Shown here piece after piece: positions 26,654-35,879 of a stretch of DNA of 42,251 nt. This DNA is from an uncultured Pelagibacteraceae bacterium. Its GTDB lineage: Bacteria; Pseudomonadota; Alphaproteobacteria; Pelagibacterales; Pelagibacteraceae. A program made the position numbers and the translations under genes. The notes under the pieces were generated by a model. The model did no database searches. It was not told the origin of the DNA and saw nothing but the letters and a program-made list of their open reading frames with translations. Where the stretch lies: NCBI GenBank assembly GCA_902632515.1, contig CACPDA010000006.1, positions 1 to 42,251 on the forward strand, given 5' to 3'. Within the stretch, counting starts at the first letter, position 1. The number at the start of each line of letters is the position of its first letter.

Positions 26654-29340
26654 TGCAAAAAAGAGACTTATATTACGAGAGAATTCCAACAAAGCTTTTA
26701 AGAGAGGATGTTAGATATTTAGGAAATATATTAGGCAAAGTAATTAAAGAGCAAGAAGGTCAAAACTTTTTTAATCTAGTAGAAAAGGTCAGAAAATTAT
26801 CAAAAGTTAGCAACAAAAGTCTGAATGTTAAAAATACAAATAAAAAAGTAATTGAGACTATAAAAAATCTTAATCCAATAAATACTTTTAAATTAACAAG
26901 AGCATTTACCCATTTTATGAATTTTATAAATTTAGCTGAGCTCATCGATGCCTCAAGAAGTTTAAATGAGTATGAGAATGATAAAAAAAAAATTTCAGAT
27001 AACAATTTATTTATAGAAGATATTTTTGAAACTCTTTTTAAAAAAAAAGATATATCTAAAAACAAAATTTATAATACTGCTAAAAATTTGAATATTGGTA
27101 TTGTTTTAACTGCTCATCCAACTGAAGTTAAAAGAAGAACTTTAATACAAAAATATCACTCTATCATTGAAATTCTTGAGCAAAGAAATTTACTTAAAAA
27201 TTTTCCTTCTAAATTAAAGATGTTAGATAAAAGATTATTTGATGAGCTCACCATCATTTGGAATACTGATGAGCTTAAAAGATTTAAACCATCACCTTAT
27301 GATGAGGCAAGATGGGGTTTAGCAATTATTGAGGATAGTCTCTGGGATACAATTCCAAAAGTTTATAGAAGATTAAATTCTATATTTAAAAAGAATATGA
27401 AGAAAAATCTTCCTAAAAATTTTAACCCAATTGAGTTTGGATCATGGATGGGTGGAGATAGAGATGGAAATCCTAATGTAACTGCGGATGTTACTAAAAA
27501 GGTAATTTTACTATCAAGATGGGAAGCAGCTAAGCTATATGAAAAAGCTTTGACTAAAATTATAAGATCTTATTCCATGGAGAAATGTTCAAAAATAATT
27601 CAAAAAAAAGTTGGTAAATCATTTGAACCATATAGAGTTTTTTTGAGACCCTTGAGAGATAAAATGAGGTTTACACATAGATCAATTGAGCAATATTTAG
27701 TTAATAAGAAATCTTTAAATCAAAAAAAATTACTCAGTTCTAGAGAAGAGATATTAAAACCATTAAGAATAGTAAGGGAATCTTTAGAGCAAAATCAAAA
27801 TGAAAATATCGCTAGTGGTGAATTGCTAGATTTGATGAGAAGAGCAAAATGTTTTGGTATTAATTTAGCAAAACTAGATATTAGACAAGAATCATCAAGA
27901 CATAGCCAATTAATTTATGAATTTGTAAAAAAAAAATTGAAAAAAGATTATTATAAAATGAATGAAAAAGAAAAAATTAATTTTTTAAAGTTACAATTAT
28001 TATCAAAAAAAAATAAATTAAGTAAATTTGAATTTAAAAATAGAGAAAATAAGGAAGTTTGGTCAACATTTAAAATATTGTCTGAAGAACCAAAAGAATG
28101 CTTGGGTGCTTATATAATTTCAATGACAACGTCCGCTTCTGATATTTTATCTGTTTCTTTTTTACAGAAAGAAGCAAATATAAAAAATAAATTGAGAGTG
28201 GTTCCATTATTTGAAACCTTAGATGATTTAGTTAATGCAAAAAAAATAATGGAAACTTTATTTTCACAATCCTGGTACAGAAAATTAATTCAAAATAAAC
28301 AAGAAGTCATGATTGGATATTCTGACTCTAGTAAAGATGCAGGTAAAATTTGTGCAAATTGGCATCAATATAAAGCTCAAGAAGAAATAATTAAATTAGG
28401 TAAAAAATATAAAGTTACAATAACTTTTTTTCATGGAAGAGGTGGATCAGCTGGTAGAGGCGGTGGTCCTATTCAAGCAACTTTAAGATCACAACCACCA
28501 GATTCTGTTAATGGGAAAATAAGAATTACAGATCAAGGCGAAGTAATTCAACAAAAATACGGTTATGAACCATTAGCAAAATATAATTTATGTAGTTATA
28601 TAGGAGCCGTGGCTGAAGCGACACTAAATCCACCTCCTTATCCAAAACAAAATTGGAGATTATTAATAGAAAAAATGTCTAACATTTCCAAAAGTTCATA
28701 TAGAAAAAATATTAACCAAAATTCAGATTTTATTAAATATTTTGAAACAGTCACACCGCATAAAGCTTTAGGAAAACTTTCAATTGGATCGAGGCCCTCT
28801 AAAAGAAAAAATATTGATAATATAAAAAGTTTAAGAGCTATTCCTTGGGTTTTTGCATGGACGCAAATAAGATTGATGTTGCCAGCTTGGCTAGGTAGCG
28901 CTGAGGCATTACGATATTCTTATAATAAAAAATTCAGAAAAACTTTATATGATATGGAGAGAAACTGGCCGTTCTTTAATTCTATGCTAGATATGTTGGA
29001 TATGGTTATTTCAAAAGCAGATCCTGAAATATCAAAAATATATGAGGAATATTTAGCAGACGAAAGTTTAAAAAGAGTGGGAAAAAAACTGAGATTTCAA
29101 TTCGAAGTTATAAAAAATTTGAATAAAAAGATTACTCCTAAAGAAATTATAAATTCTAGAAAGGTATTTAGAAAATCTGTTATTATAAGAAATATATATT
29201 CAGAAGTTTTAAATATTATTCAACCAATAGTTATAAAAAAATTAAAAATAAGTAAAAATTTACACGATACGAAATACTTAAACGATGCTCTATTAACCTC
29301 TATAGGAGGGATTTCAGCAGCAATGAAAAATACTGGTTAA
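26653..29340 (+). CDS. ppc: Phosphoenolpyruvate carboxylase
   Basis: Anaplerotic enzyme that adds bicarbonate to PEP, giving oxaloacetate. The 895-residue length is normal. The catalytic His is H155 in VLTAHPTEVKRRT, GSWMGGDRDGNPNV follows, and the glycine-rich FFHGRGGSAGRGGGP and KLDIRQESSRH motifs are intact. The C-terminus ends in NTG, matching the strictly conserved end of the family. No plant-type N-terminal phosphorylation site is present. It overlaps the FAH gene by one base and lies 1 bp before the CcdA gene. Confidence 0.97.
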   Translation: MQKRDLYYERIPTKLLREDVRYLGNILGKVIKEQEGQNFFNLVEKVRKLSKVSNKSLNVKNTNKKVIETIKNLNPINTFKLTRAFTHFMNFINLAELIDASRSLNEYENDKKKISDNNLFIEDIFETLFKKKDISKNKIYNTAKNLNIGIVLTAHPTEVKRRTLIQKYHSIIEILEQRNLLKNFPSKLKMLDKRLFDELTIIWNTDELKRFKPSPYDEARWGLAIIEDSLWDTIPKVYRRLNSIFKKNMKKNLPKNFNPIEFGSWMGGDRDGNPNVTADVTKKVILLSRWEAAKLYEKALTKIIRSYSMEKCSKIIQKKVGKSFEPYRVFLRPLRDKMRFTHRSIEQYLVNKKSLNQKKLLSSREEILKPLRIVRESLEQNQNENIASGELLDLMRRAKCFGINLAKLDIRQESSRHSQLIYEFVKKKLKKDYYKMNEKEKINFLKLQLLSKKNKLSKFEFKNRENKEVWSTFKILSEEPKECLGAYIISMTTSASDILSVSFLQKEANIKNKLRVVPLFETLDDLVNAKKIMETLFSQSWYRKLIQNKQEVMIGYSDSSKDAGKICANWHQYKAQEEIIKLGKKYKVTITFFHGRGGSAGRGGGPIQATLRSQPPDSVNGKIRITDQGEVIQQKYGYEPLAKYNLCSYIGAVAEATLNPPPYPKQNWRLLIEKMSNISKSSYRKNINQNSDFIKYFETVTPHKALGKLSIGSRPSKRKNIDNIKSLRAIPWVFAWTQIRLMLPAWLGSAEALRYSYNKKFRKTLYDMERNWPFFNSMLDMLDMVISKADPEISKIYEEYLADESLKRVGKKLRFQFEVIKNLNKKITPKEIINSRKVFRKSVIIRNIYSEVLNIIQPIVIKKLKISKNLHDTKYLNDALLTSIGGISAAMKNTG

Positions 29341-29341
29341 T

Positions 29342-30049
29342 ATGATTGAATTATTTGTAGCCCTTAGTGCAGGATTGATAAGTTTTTTGTCTCCATGTGT
29401 TTTACCTCTTATACCAGGATATATATCGTATATTTCTGGTAGCTCATTAAATGAATTGATTGAAAAAAAAAATATAAACTTAGTACCGATTATATTATTC
29501 ACTATAGGATTTTCTTTAGTATTTATATCCTTTGGAGCAGCGTCAACTTTTTTAGGTCAAGTTCTTTTGCAAAATTCTAATGAATTAAGAATAGTTGCTG
29601 GTTTAGTGATTATTATTCTATCTCTCCATATAATTGGACTTATCAATCTTAAATTTTTAAATTATGAAAAAAGAATTCAAACCAATATTAGCCACAATTT
29701 TTTTAGTCCAGTTTTAATTGGTATGGCTTTTGCTTTTGGATGGACACCTTGTATTGGCCCTATACTTGGTTCGATTTTAGTGCTTGCATCTACAGAGGAA
29801 AGTTTAAGTCAGGGTATTTTACTTTTATTATTTTACTCAGTTGGATTAGCAGTGCCGTTTATTTTATCAGGATATCTCATTCAGAAATTTCTGATATTTT
29901 CAAAAAATTTTAAGAATAACATTAATAAAGTATCGAAGATTGGTGGACTCATATTGTTAATCACAGGTATACTTATAATTACAAATCAGCTACAAGCATT
30001 AGGTTTTTATATACTTAATGTGCTTCCTTTCTTACAAAATTTTGGATAA
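29342..30049 (+). CDS. ccdA: CcdA-type thiol-disulfide transmembrane transporter
   Basis: A 235-residue inner-membrane protein with six hydrophobic helices. The redox cysteines are C19 in FLSPCVLPLIPGYISYISG and C137 in GWTPCIGPILG, exactly the paired motifs of CcdA, the short form of DsbD. It passes reducing power to the periplasm, chiefly for cytochrome c maturation. Its position after ppc, with a 1-bp gap, probably reflects compact gene packing rather than a shared pathway. Confidence 0.93.
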   Translation: MIELFVALSAGLISFLSPCVLPLIPGYISYISGSSLNELIEKKNINLVPIILFTIGFSLVFISFGAASTFLGQVLLQNSNELRIVAGLVIIILSLHIIGLINLKFLNYEKRIQTNISHNFFSPVLIGMAFAFGWTPCIGPILGSILVLASTEESLSQGILLLLFYSVGLAVPFILSGYLIQKFLIFSKNFKNNINKVSKIGGLILLITGILIITNQLQALGFYILNVLPFLQNFG

Positions 30050-30052
30050 TTA

Positions 30053-30637
30053 ATGAAAATTTATCAAATAGACTCAAGTGCCAGGAAAGAAGGATCAACT
30101 TCGAGATTTTTGGCAAAAAAATTGCTAAACAAAATTAAAAAGCCTGATGATGAAGTTGTGTATAGAGATCTCAATGATGAAATGGTTTTTGTTACAGGGC
30201 TAACAGAGTCAGGGATGAATATTGATCAAAAAGATCAAAATGAAAATCATAAAAGAATGTTTGAGCTCTCAGATCAATTAGTAAAAGAACTTAAAGAAAG
30301 CGATATTATTATTATTTCAGCACCAATTTATAATTATGGTCCTCCGGCTACATTAAAAGCTTGGTCCGATTTGGCTGCAAGGGTGGGAGAAACTTTTAGA
30401 TTTAAATCTAATGGAAGAAGGGAAGGTTTATTAAAAAACAAAAGGGCATACCTAGTTATTACTTCAGGGGGAACAAAACTTAATAGTAATGAGGATTTTT
30501 TGACCCCTTGGTTAAAATTTATTTTGAATTTTTTCGGAATAGACAAGATAGATGTCATTAGTGCAGATCAAATGGCTTTAGATTATGATAAATCAATAAA
30601 ACAAGCAGAGAAACAAATCGAAAAAATTTCAAATTAA
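30053..30637 (+). CDS. FMN-dependent NAD(P)H:quinone reductase / azoreductase-like flavoprotein
   Basis: A 194-residue flavodoxin-like fold protein. IDSSARKEGSTSRFLAKKL gives the FMN phosphate loop, IIISAPIYNYGPPATLKAWSD is the second flavin-binding segment typical of AzoR, and YLVITSGGT follows the third strand. The physiological role is most likely quinone reduction or oxidative stress defence. It lies 3 bp after ccdA. Confidence 0.88.
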   Translation: MKIYQIDSSARKEGSTSRFLAKKLLNKIKKPDDEVVYRDLNDEMVFVTGLTESGMNIDQKDQNENHKRMFELSDQLVKELKESDIIIISAPIYNYGPPATLKAWSDLAARVGETFRFKSNGRREGLLKNKRAYLVITSGGTKLNSNEDFLTPWLKFILNFFGIDKIDVISADQMALDYDKSIKQAEKQIEKISN

Positions 30638-30936
30638 TGAAAATGAATAAGTCGATTAAAACTGATGATGTAATCTTTAATTTTTTCAAACAAATTTGTG
30701 ATGAAAAAGATGATATTAAATGCGTTGAGTTAGGAAAAAGTTGGATTGATGCAATGGAGAAAAATCTGGATACAATGGAAACTAATCTTAATGAGGCAGA
30801 TAAATTAAAATTTAATGAAGATATAAGGAATAATCGTGAGCATCTAAATACATTAAAGAATAATAATTCCTCTCAATGGCGGGAGTATGCCACACAATGC
30901 ATGATTGAAATTATAGATAATAAAAAAGATCTATAA
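30637..30936 (+). CDS. Hypothetical protein, unrecognised
   Basis: A 99-residue hydrophilic, probably helical protein that I do not recognise. It has three cysteines (two near FKQICDEKDDIKC and one in ATQC), no membrane segment, and a charged middle with MEKNLDTMETNLNEADKLKF. It starts at the stop of the flavoprotein gene (TAATG overlap), or possibly 6 bases later at a second ATG. Tight coupling to azoR-like and position just before the TPP riboswitch argue it is a real gene. Confidence 0.65.
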   Translation: MKMNKSIKTDDVIFNFFKQICDEKDDIKCVELGKSWIDAMEKNLDTMETNLNEADKLKFNEDIRNNREHLNTLKNNNSSQWREYATQCMIEIIDNKKDL

Positions 30937-30956
30937 TTTTGTTGAAAAACATTAGG

Positions 30957-30962
30957 TATAAT
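30957..30962 (+). promoter_or_regulatory. Candidate -10 element ahead of the TPP riboswitch
   Basis: TATAAT lies 21 bp after the stop codon of the preceding gene and about 15 bp before the aptamer, so a transcript starting near 30969 would include the whole riboswitch. The -35 region is poor (TTGAAA at 30942 is too close), so the call is moderate. Confidence 0.45.
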
Positions 30963-30974
30963 CTAGTATTATTT

Positions 30975-31038
30975 TAAGGGGTGTCTTAACAGACTGAGAT
31001 TAAACCCTAAGAACCTGTCCGGTAATTCAGAAAGGGAT
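30975..31038 (+). promoter_or_regulatory. TPP riboswitch (THI element) controlling thiV
   Basis: The conserved THI-box pieces occur in order: GGGGTG (30978-30983), CTGAGA (30994-30999), ACCCTAAGAACCTG (31004-31017), GGTAAT (31021-31026) and GAAAGGG (31030-31036). ACCC can pair with the first GGGG. The element is minimal, about 64 bases, with a short or missing optional P3 branch. The AGAAAGGG near its 3' end is also the best Shine-Dalgarno sequence for the ATG at 31042, so TPP binding probably blocks translation. There is no separate terminator hairpin. Confidence 0.93.
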
Positions 31039-31041
31039 AAA

Positions 31042-32490
31042 ATGGATAAAACATATTTTATAAATCAATCAACATCTTTATTACTAGTAATTATTATTAG
31101 CTTAATTTTTGCCGCTCTAGGTCTATACCATTCAAAAAAATATAGAGGATTAAATAATTATTTAACAGCTAATAGAAATATTGGATTATTTTCTTTAACA
31201 ACAAGCTTAAGTGCATCAGCATTGGGTGCATGGATTCTATTTGGACCCGCCTCCGCCGCAACTTGGGGAGGTATTGGTTCTATTATTGGATACTCTTTAG
31301 GAACAGCATTTCCAATGTTTTTTTTAATTTTCTTGGGAAAAAAAATAAGAAAAGAATTTCCAAACGGATCTTCCTTAATTGAATTTATGAGAAAAAAATT
31401 TGGAAAAAGTTTATTCAAACTTATTCTTTTAATGACTATTTTTTACATGTTTATATTTTTATGCGCAGAGGTTACTGCAGTAGCAGTTTTAATTAACTAT
31501 ATATCGGGAGCAGAACTTTGGATTACAGCATTAATCGTATTAATTTCAACTTTAGCTTACACATTATATGGCGGCTTAAAAGCATCAATATTCACTGATA
31601 ATATTCAAATGATTGTTATTGGAGTTTTACTTTTATTTTCTATGCTCTATATAAATTCTGTTACAGCTGAACAATTTTCATTTAATTTTATTAAAGAAAA
31701 AAATCCTCATCTGTTAAGCAGCTCGTATATCCCAAGTTATACAGCTGGCTTAACATTTTTCATTGCGGTTGCTGCTACCAATCTATTTCATCAGGGAAAT
31801 TGGCAACGTGTCTATGCTGCAAAAAATTTTAAGACATTAAAAAAAAGTTTGATTATTTCTTTTTTTATTATTGTTCCTATTGTTTTTTATATGGGTTTTA
31901 CAGGCATGGTTGCTTTTTCAATAGATCCTAATGTAAGACCTGATCTTGGTTTTTTTTCACTTTTATTAAAAGAACAAACCACTTTATTGTCTTTATTTAT
32001 AGTTGTATTAGGTTTGGCCTTAACTATTTCGACTGTAGATACTTTAATAAATGCTATATCAAGTTTAATAGTTGTAGATGGTAAAGCATCATTCAATTTT
32101 GCACAAAAAATTAATTATTTAAAGATATCTAAATATATAATTATATTTTTATCTACAATATCATTTATTGTTGCTTCAAAAGGTTTTGATATTTTGTATC
32201 TTTTTTTATTAGCAGATTTATTTTGTTGTGCATTTGTTGTGACTGTCTTTTATAGCTTCTATAATAAAGATATTAATGAAAATACTGCCTATACTTCAAT
32301 TTTGATAGGATTGATTAGTGGTTTTTTGATTTTTCCCTCTCCAGACTTTTCAAAAAGTTTATTAATTGGAATGTTGATACCTCAAGAATTTTTTACACCA
32401 TTTGTTAGTCAATCTTTATTATTTTTATCTTTTGTAGTGGCAACATTTGTGCCATTTATCATTATTAAAGCTAAAAAGTTATTATATTAG
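31042..32490 (+). CDS. thiV: Sodium:solute symporter for a thiamin pyrimidine precursor (ThiV)
   Basis: A 482-residue SSF-family permease with about 13 hydrophobic helices; [20 protein letters not shown] in the second helix and [17 protein letters not shown] are family motifs. SAR11 cells lack synthesis of HMP, the pyrimidine half of thiamin, and a riboswitch-controlled SSF gene named thiV is the proposed importer. The TPP riboswitch directly upstream supports that identity here. Uptake of HMP itself is inferred, since SSF substrate cannot be read from sequence. Confidence 0.88.
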   Translation: MDKTYFINQSTSLLLVIIISLIFAALGLYHSKKYRGLNNYLTANRNIGLFSLTTSLSASALGAWILFGPASAATWGGIGSIIGYSLGTAFPMFFLIFLGKKIRKEFPNGSSLIEFMRKKFGKSLFKLILLMTIFYMFIFLCAEVTAVAVLINYISGAELWITALIVLISTLAYTLYGGLKASIFTDNIQMIVIGVLLLFSMLYINSVTAEQFSFNFIKEKNPHLLSSSYIPSYTAGLTFFIAVAATNLFHQGNWQRVYAAKNFKTLKKSLIISFFIIVPIVFYMGFTGMVAFSIDPNVRPDLGFFSLLLKEQTTLLSLFIVVLGLALTISTVDTLINAISSLIVVDGKASFNFAQKINYLKISKYIIIFLSTISFIVASKGFDILYLFLLADLFCCAFVVTVFYSFYNKDINENTAYTSILIGLISGFLIFPSPDFSKSLLIGMLIPQEFFTPFVSQSLLFLSFVVATFVPFIIIKAKKLLY

Positions 32491-32531
32491 TTAATTGTAT
32501 TAGTAGAATTAATAGTTATATATCTGTTTCA

Positions 32532-33467
32532 ATGTCAGATAATCAAATAGAAATAAATAATCTTTCAAAAATTTATGATGATGGTTTTAGTGCATTAAAA
32601 AATATTAATTTAAATATAAATAAAGGTGAAATATTAGCAATGCTTGGTCCTAATGGAGCGGGCAAAACAACTCTCATTAACATCATTTGTGGGATTGTTA
32701 AACCTACCTCGGGAAAAGTTTCGGTAGAAGGTTTCGATATATTAAATGATTATAGAGAAACTCGATCAAGAATAGGATTAGTCCCTCAGGAGTTGACATT
32801 GGAACAATTTGAAACTGTTTTTAATAATGTTTCCTATTCAAGAGGACTTTATGGTAAAAAGCCTGATCCCTCATATATTGAAAAGATTTTAAAACAACTA
32901 AGTCTATGGGATAAAAAAGATTCCATTCTTCGTCAATTATCAGGAGGAATGAAAAGAAGAGTACTTATTGCAAAAGCATTATCTCATGAACCACAAATTT
33001 TATTTTTAGATGAACCGACAGCAGGTGTTGATGTAGAATTAAGACAGGAGATGTGGAAAGTTGTTCAATCTTTAAGAGAAACTGGAGTAACTATAATTTT
33101 GACAACTCATTATATAGAGGAAGCAGAAGCTATTGCTGATAGAGTTGGTGTTATTAATCAAGGTGAAATAATCGTAGTTGAGAAAAAAAAAGAACTTTTA
33201 AAAAAAATGGGGCGGAAAAAATTAATTGTAGAATTGCAAGATGAGCTAGATCAGATACCAGAATCTTTAAAAAAATATAATTTGTTAATTGGAAGTAATA
33301 AGATGTCATTAGATTATACGTATGATCTTAAAGAAAAACAAACTGGAATAACAAATCTTCTTCAGGACATAAAGGATACTGGTTTAAAGTTGAGAGATCT
33401 GAAAACAGAACAAAGTAATTTGGAAAAAATATTTGTAACATTAGTTAGGGAAAATAATGAAAATTAA
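32532..33467 (+). CDS. ABC transporter ATPase, YadG-like
   Basis: A 311-residue ABC ATPase. Walker A is GPNGAGKTT (about 41-49), the signature is LSGGMKRR, Walker B is [12 protein letters not shown], and the switch His is in [16 protein letters not shown]-terminal tail of about 80 residues ending in [15 protein letters not shown] is usual for ABC-2 exporter ATPases. Length and partner match E. coli YadG. It overlaps the permease by 11 bp. The substrate is unknown. Confidence 0.93.
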   Translation: MSDNQIEINNLSKIYDDGFSALKNINLNINKGEILAMLGPNGAGKTTLINIICGIVKPTSGKVSVEGFDILNDYRETRSRIGLVPQELTLEQFETVFNNVSYSRGLYGKKPDPSYIEKILKQLSLWDKKDSILRQLSGGMKRRVLIAKALSHEPQILFLDEPTAGVDVELRQEMWKVVQSLRETGVTIILTTHYIEEAEAIADRVGVINQGEIIVVEKKKELLKKMGRKKLIVELQDELDQIPESLKKYNLLIGSNKMSLDYTYDLKEKQTGITNLLQDIKDTGLKLRDLKTEQSNLEKIFVTLVRENNEN

Positions 33468-34224
33468 TTTTTATGGCTTAAAGGCAATATATTTACATGA
33501 GATGGATCGATTTAGAAGAACTTTAGGTCAATCTCTTTTGTCACCAGTAATATCAACATCATTATATTTTATAGTTTTTGGATCAGTAATCGGTGGGTAT
33601 GTTCAAAATATAGATGGAATAAGTTATGGATCGTATATTGTTCCTGGTCTTTTAATGTTAACTTTATTAACTCAGTCCATAAGTAATACATCTTTTGGAA
33701 TTTTTTTTCCCAAATTTAATGGAACAATATATGAAATTTTAGCAGCTCCAATTTCAACTTTTGAAATTGTACTAGCATTTGTGAGTGCTGGAGCTACAAA
33801 AACATTGATTGTTGGATTTGTTATATTTTGCACATCTTTATTTTTTGTAGATGTAGAAGTTCAATTTCCTTTCTTAATGATTTTTTTGTTAATTTTAGTC
33901 TCTTTTACTTTTGCTTTATTTGGCTTTTTAATTGGATTAATTAGCAAAGATTTTGAGCAAATGTCAATTGTTCCATCTTTAGTAATTACACCCATGGTAT
34001 TTTTAGGAGGAAGTTTGTATTCATTAGATATGCTGCCAGAATTTTGGCAGGTGATCACTTATTTTAATCCAGTAGTTTATCTCATTAATGGTTTGAGATA
34101 TTCTTTTTACGGTATTTCAGATTTTAATGTTTTAATAAGTGTTGGATTAATGATTTTGTTTTTTATAATCTGTGTATTTGCTGTCTCAATACTTTTAAAA
34201 AGAGGATACAATATTAAATCTTAA
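33457..34224 (+). CDS. ABC-2 type permease, YadH-like
   Basis: A 255-residue membrane protein with six hydrophobic helices. [48 protein letters not shown] and the [19 protein letters not shown] segment closely match the YadH family of ABC-2 permeases. With the preceding ATPase it forms a complete exporter of two proteins. Related systems move lipids, drugs or polysaccharides; no partner gene here tells which. Confidence 0.92.
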   Translation: MKINFYGLKAIYLHEMDRFRRTLGQSLLSPVISTSLYFIVFGSVIGGYVQNIDGISYGSYIVPGLLMLTLLTQSISNTSFGIFFPKFNGTIYEILAAPISTFEIVLAFVSAGATKTLIVGFVIFCTSLFFVDVEVQFPFLMIFLLILVSFTFALFGFLIGLISKDFEQMSIVPSLVITPMVFLGGSLYSLDMLPEFWQVITYFNPVVYLINGLRYSFYGISDFNVLISVGLMILFFIICVFAVSILLKRGYNIKS

Positions 34225-34226
34225 CC

Positions 34227-34242
34227 GACCCATTTCTGGGTC
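34227..34242. terminator. Short hairpin between the convergent yadH-like and aceA genes
   Basis: GACCCA and TGGGTC form a 6-bp stem with a TTTC loop in the 53-bp convergent gap. No T tract follows on either strand, so it is a weak, possibly bidirectional terminator or a mRNA 3'-end stabiliser. Confidence 0.35.
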
Positions 34243-34277
34243 AGCTCAGATACTAATATACAAGAGGAATTGTTTTG

Positions 34278-35552
34278 TTAGAACTGTTCAGACTCTGTTG
34301 AGCCTTTCATTGCTGTTGTTGAGCTTTTTCCGCTACTAATTGTATTTGACACAGCATCAAAATAAGAAGTACCAACTTCCCTTTGATGTTTCACACTTGT
34401 GTAACCATCTTTCTCACGAGCAAATTCTTGTTGTTGGATTTTTGAATAAGCAGTCATGCCTTCTTTTTTATATTTTTCAGCTAATTCAAAAATAGCAATA
34501 TTTTGTGTATGAAATCCAGCAAGAGTTATAAATTGAAATTTATAACCCATTTTACTAATTTCTTGTTGAAAAGTTGCAATCTCATCATCTGATAAATGTT
34601 TTTTCCAATTAAAAGATGGAGAACAATTGTAAGCTAAAAGTTTTCCAGGGAACTTCTCATGAATAGCGTTTGCAAATTTTTTTGCTTCTTCAAGATTTGG
34701 TGTGGCAGTTTCGCACCAAATCAAATCAGAGTAAGGAGCGTAAGCTAAACCTCTTGAAATTGCTTGATCAATACCTGCTTTTACATAATAAAAACCTTCT
34801 GGTGATCTTTCTCCAGTTAAGAAAGATTTATCATTTTCATCATGATCGTTAGTAATTAATTTTGCAGCGTTTGCATCTGTTCTTGCTAATATAATTAGTG
34901 GAACATCTGCTATATCTGCAGCTAATCTTGCTGCTTTTAAATTTTTTATCATAGTACTAGTTGGTACAAGAACTTTTCCGCCCATATGACCACATTTTTT
35001 TTCACTAGCTAATTGGTCTTCAAAGTGAACACCTGCTGCTCCTGCTTTGATAAATTTTTTTGCAAGTTCAAATACATTTAATGGTCCACCAAAACCAGCT
35101 TCTCCGTCAGCAATAATTGGCAACATATAATCAACTTTTTTATTTTCTTGCATATCACCATCAGCAAGTTCCATATGCTGAATTTGATCAGCTCTCAATA
35201 ATGCATTATTCATCGACTCAACTAATTTTGGTGCACTATCATAAGGATATAATGATTGATCAGGATACATTTCACCAGCACTATTTGCGTCAGCCGCAAC
35301 TTGCCATCCACTTAAATAAATCGCTTTTAAACCTGCTTTTGCATGTTGAACTGCATGATTTCCAGATAATGATCCAAGTGTATTTATAAAAGGTTCAGAA
35401 TTTAATAAATTCCATAATTTTATAGATTGTTGCTTACACAAAGAATATTCTATTTTTATAGAACCCCTCAACCTCTCAACTTCTTCAGGAGTATAATCTC
35501 TTTTAATTCCAGCAAATCTTTTTAAGTCATATGAGATATTTTCTGCACTCAT
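34278..35552 (-). CDS. aceA: Isocitrate lyase
   Basis: First enzyme of the glyoxylate bypass, splitting isocitrate into succinate and glyoxylate. The 424-residue length is standard. The catalytic loop KKCGHMGGK contains C187; [17 protein letters not shown] and [14 protein letters not shown] are also present. It is leftward, behind a 53-codon ORF and the ATTTACAA box array, and divergent from a RamB/ScfR-like regulator. In actinobacteria RamB controls aceA, so local control by that regulator is a reasonable inference. Malate synthase is not in the window. Confidence 0.97.
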   Translation of the reverse strand: MSAENISYDLKRFAGIKRDYTPEEVERLRGSIKIEYSLCKQQSIKLWNLLNSEPFINTLGSLSGNHAVQHAKAGLKAIYLSGWQVAADANSAGEMYPDQSLYPYDSAPKLVESMNNALLRADQIQHMELADGDMQENKKVDYMLPIIADGEAGFGGPLNVFELAKKFIKAGAAGVHFEDQLASEKKCGHMGGKVLVPTSTMIKNLKAARLAADIADVPLIILARTDANAAKLITNDHDENDKSFLTGERSPEGFYYVKAGIDQAISRGLAYAPYSDLIWCETATPNLEEAKKFANAIHEKFPGKLLAYNCSPSFNWKKHLSDDEIATFQQEISKMGYKFQFITLAGFHTQNIAIFELAEKYKKEGMTAYSKIQQQEFAREKDGYTSVKHQREVGTSYFDAVSNTISSGKSSTTAMKGSTESEQF

Positions 35553-35612
35553 TTATAGTATCCTATGTCTTTAAATTTTTTTATGAAATGAATTAAGTTG
35601 AACGAAATAGAA

Positions 35613-35774
35613 TTAGTTAGAGTCGTTAAGGGTCTCAACTAGATCTTTCATTCCACTTGAACCCCAATCACAATGATCGTCCCTCATGTAGATACCTCTG
35701 CTATTATGTCTAGCAAGGTCCTCATTATTTATGATTTGAGCCTCATTTTCTGTGTTTTTAAATTTATCGTCCAT
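35613..35774 (-). CDS. Small acidic protein upstream of aceA, unknown function
   Basis: A 53-residue ORF on the aceA strand, 60 bp ahead of aceA and first behind the operator array. The product begins MDDKFKNTENEAQI and carries RGIYMRDDHCDWGSSGMKDL, with a single cysteine, and Asp, Gly and Trp use unlike random AT-rich DNA. I do not recognise the family. A Shine-Dalgarno sequence is weak at best. It may be a small protein co-regulated with aceA, or a leader peptide. Confidence 0.55.
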   Translation of the reverse strand: MDDKFKNTENEAQIINNEDLARHNSRGIYMRDDHCDWGSSGMKDLVETLNDSN

Positions 35775-35785
35775 AATTTCTTATA

Positions 35786-35877
35786 ATTTACAAGATTTAC
35801 AAAATCTATAAAAAACAGCTATTTTACTTGTAAATTGAGTTTATTTTTTGTAAATTAAAATTTACAAAATTTACAAA
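35786..35877. promoter_or_regulatory. Operator array of six ATTTACAA(A/G) boxes between aceA and its probable regulator
   Basis: Forward copies of ATTTACAA(A/G) start at 35786, 35795, 35860 and 35869; reverse copies occupy 35827-35835 and 35847-35855. Each forward pair is head to tail at exactly 9 bp. The copy at 35847-35855 and that at 35860-35868 form a perfect inverted repeat with a 4-bp TAAA spacer. The last copy ends 2 bp before the regulator ATG. The array is likely to control both the divergent aceA transcript and the regulator gene itself. The box resembles the A/T-rich TTTGCAAA-type sites of RamB. Confidence 0.75.
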
Positions 35878-35879
35878 TT

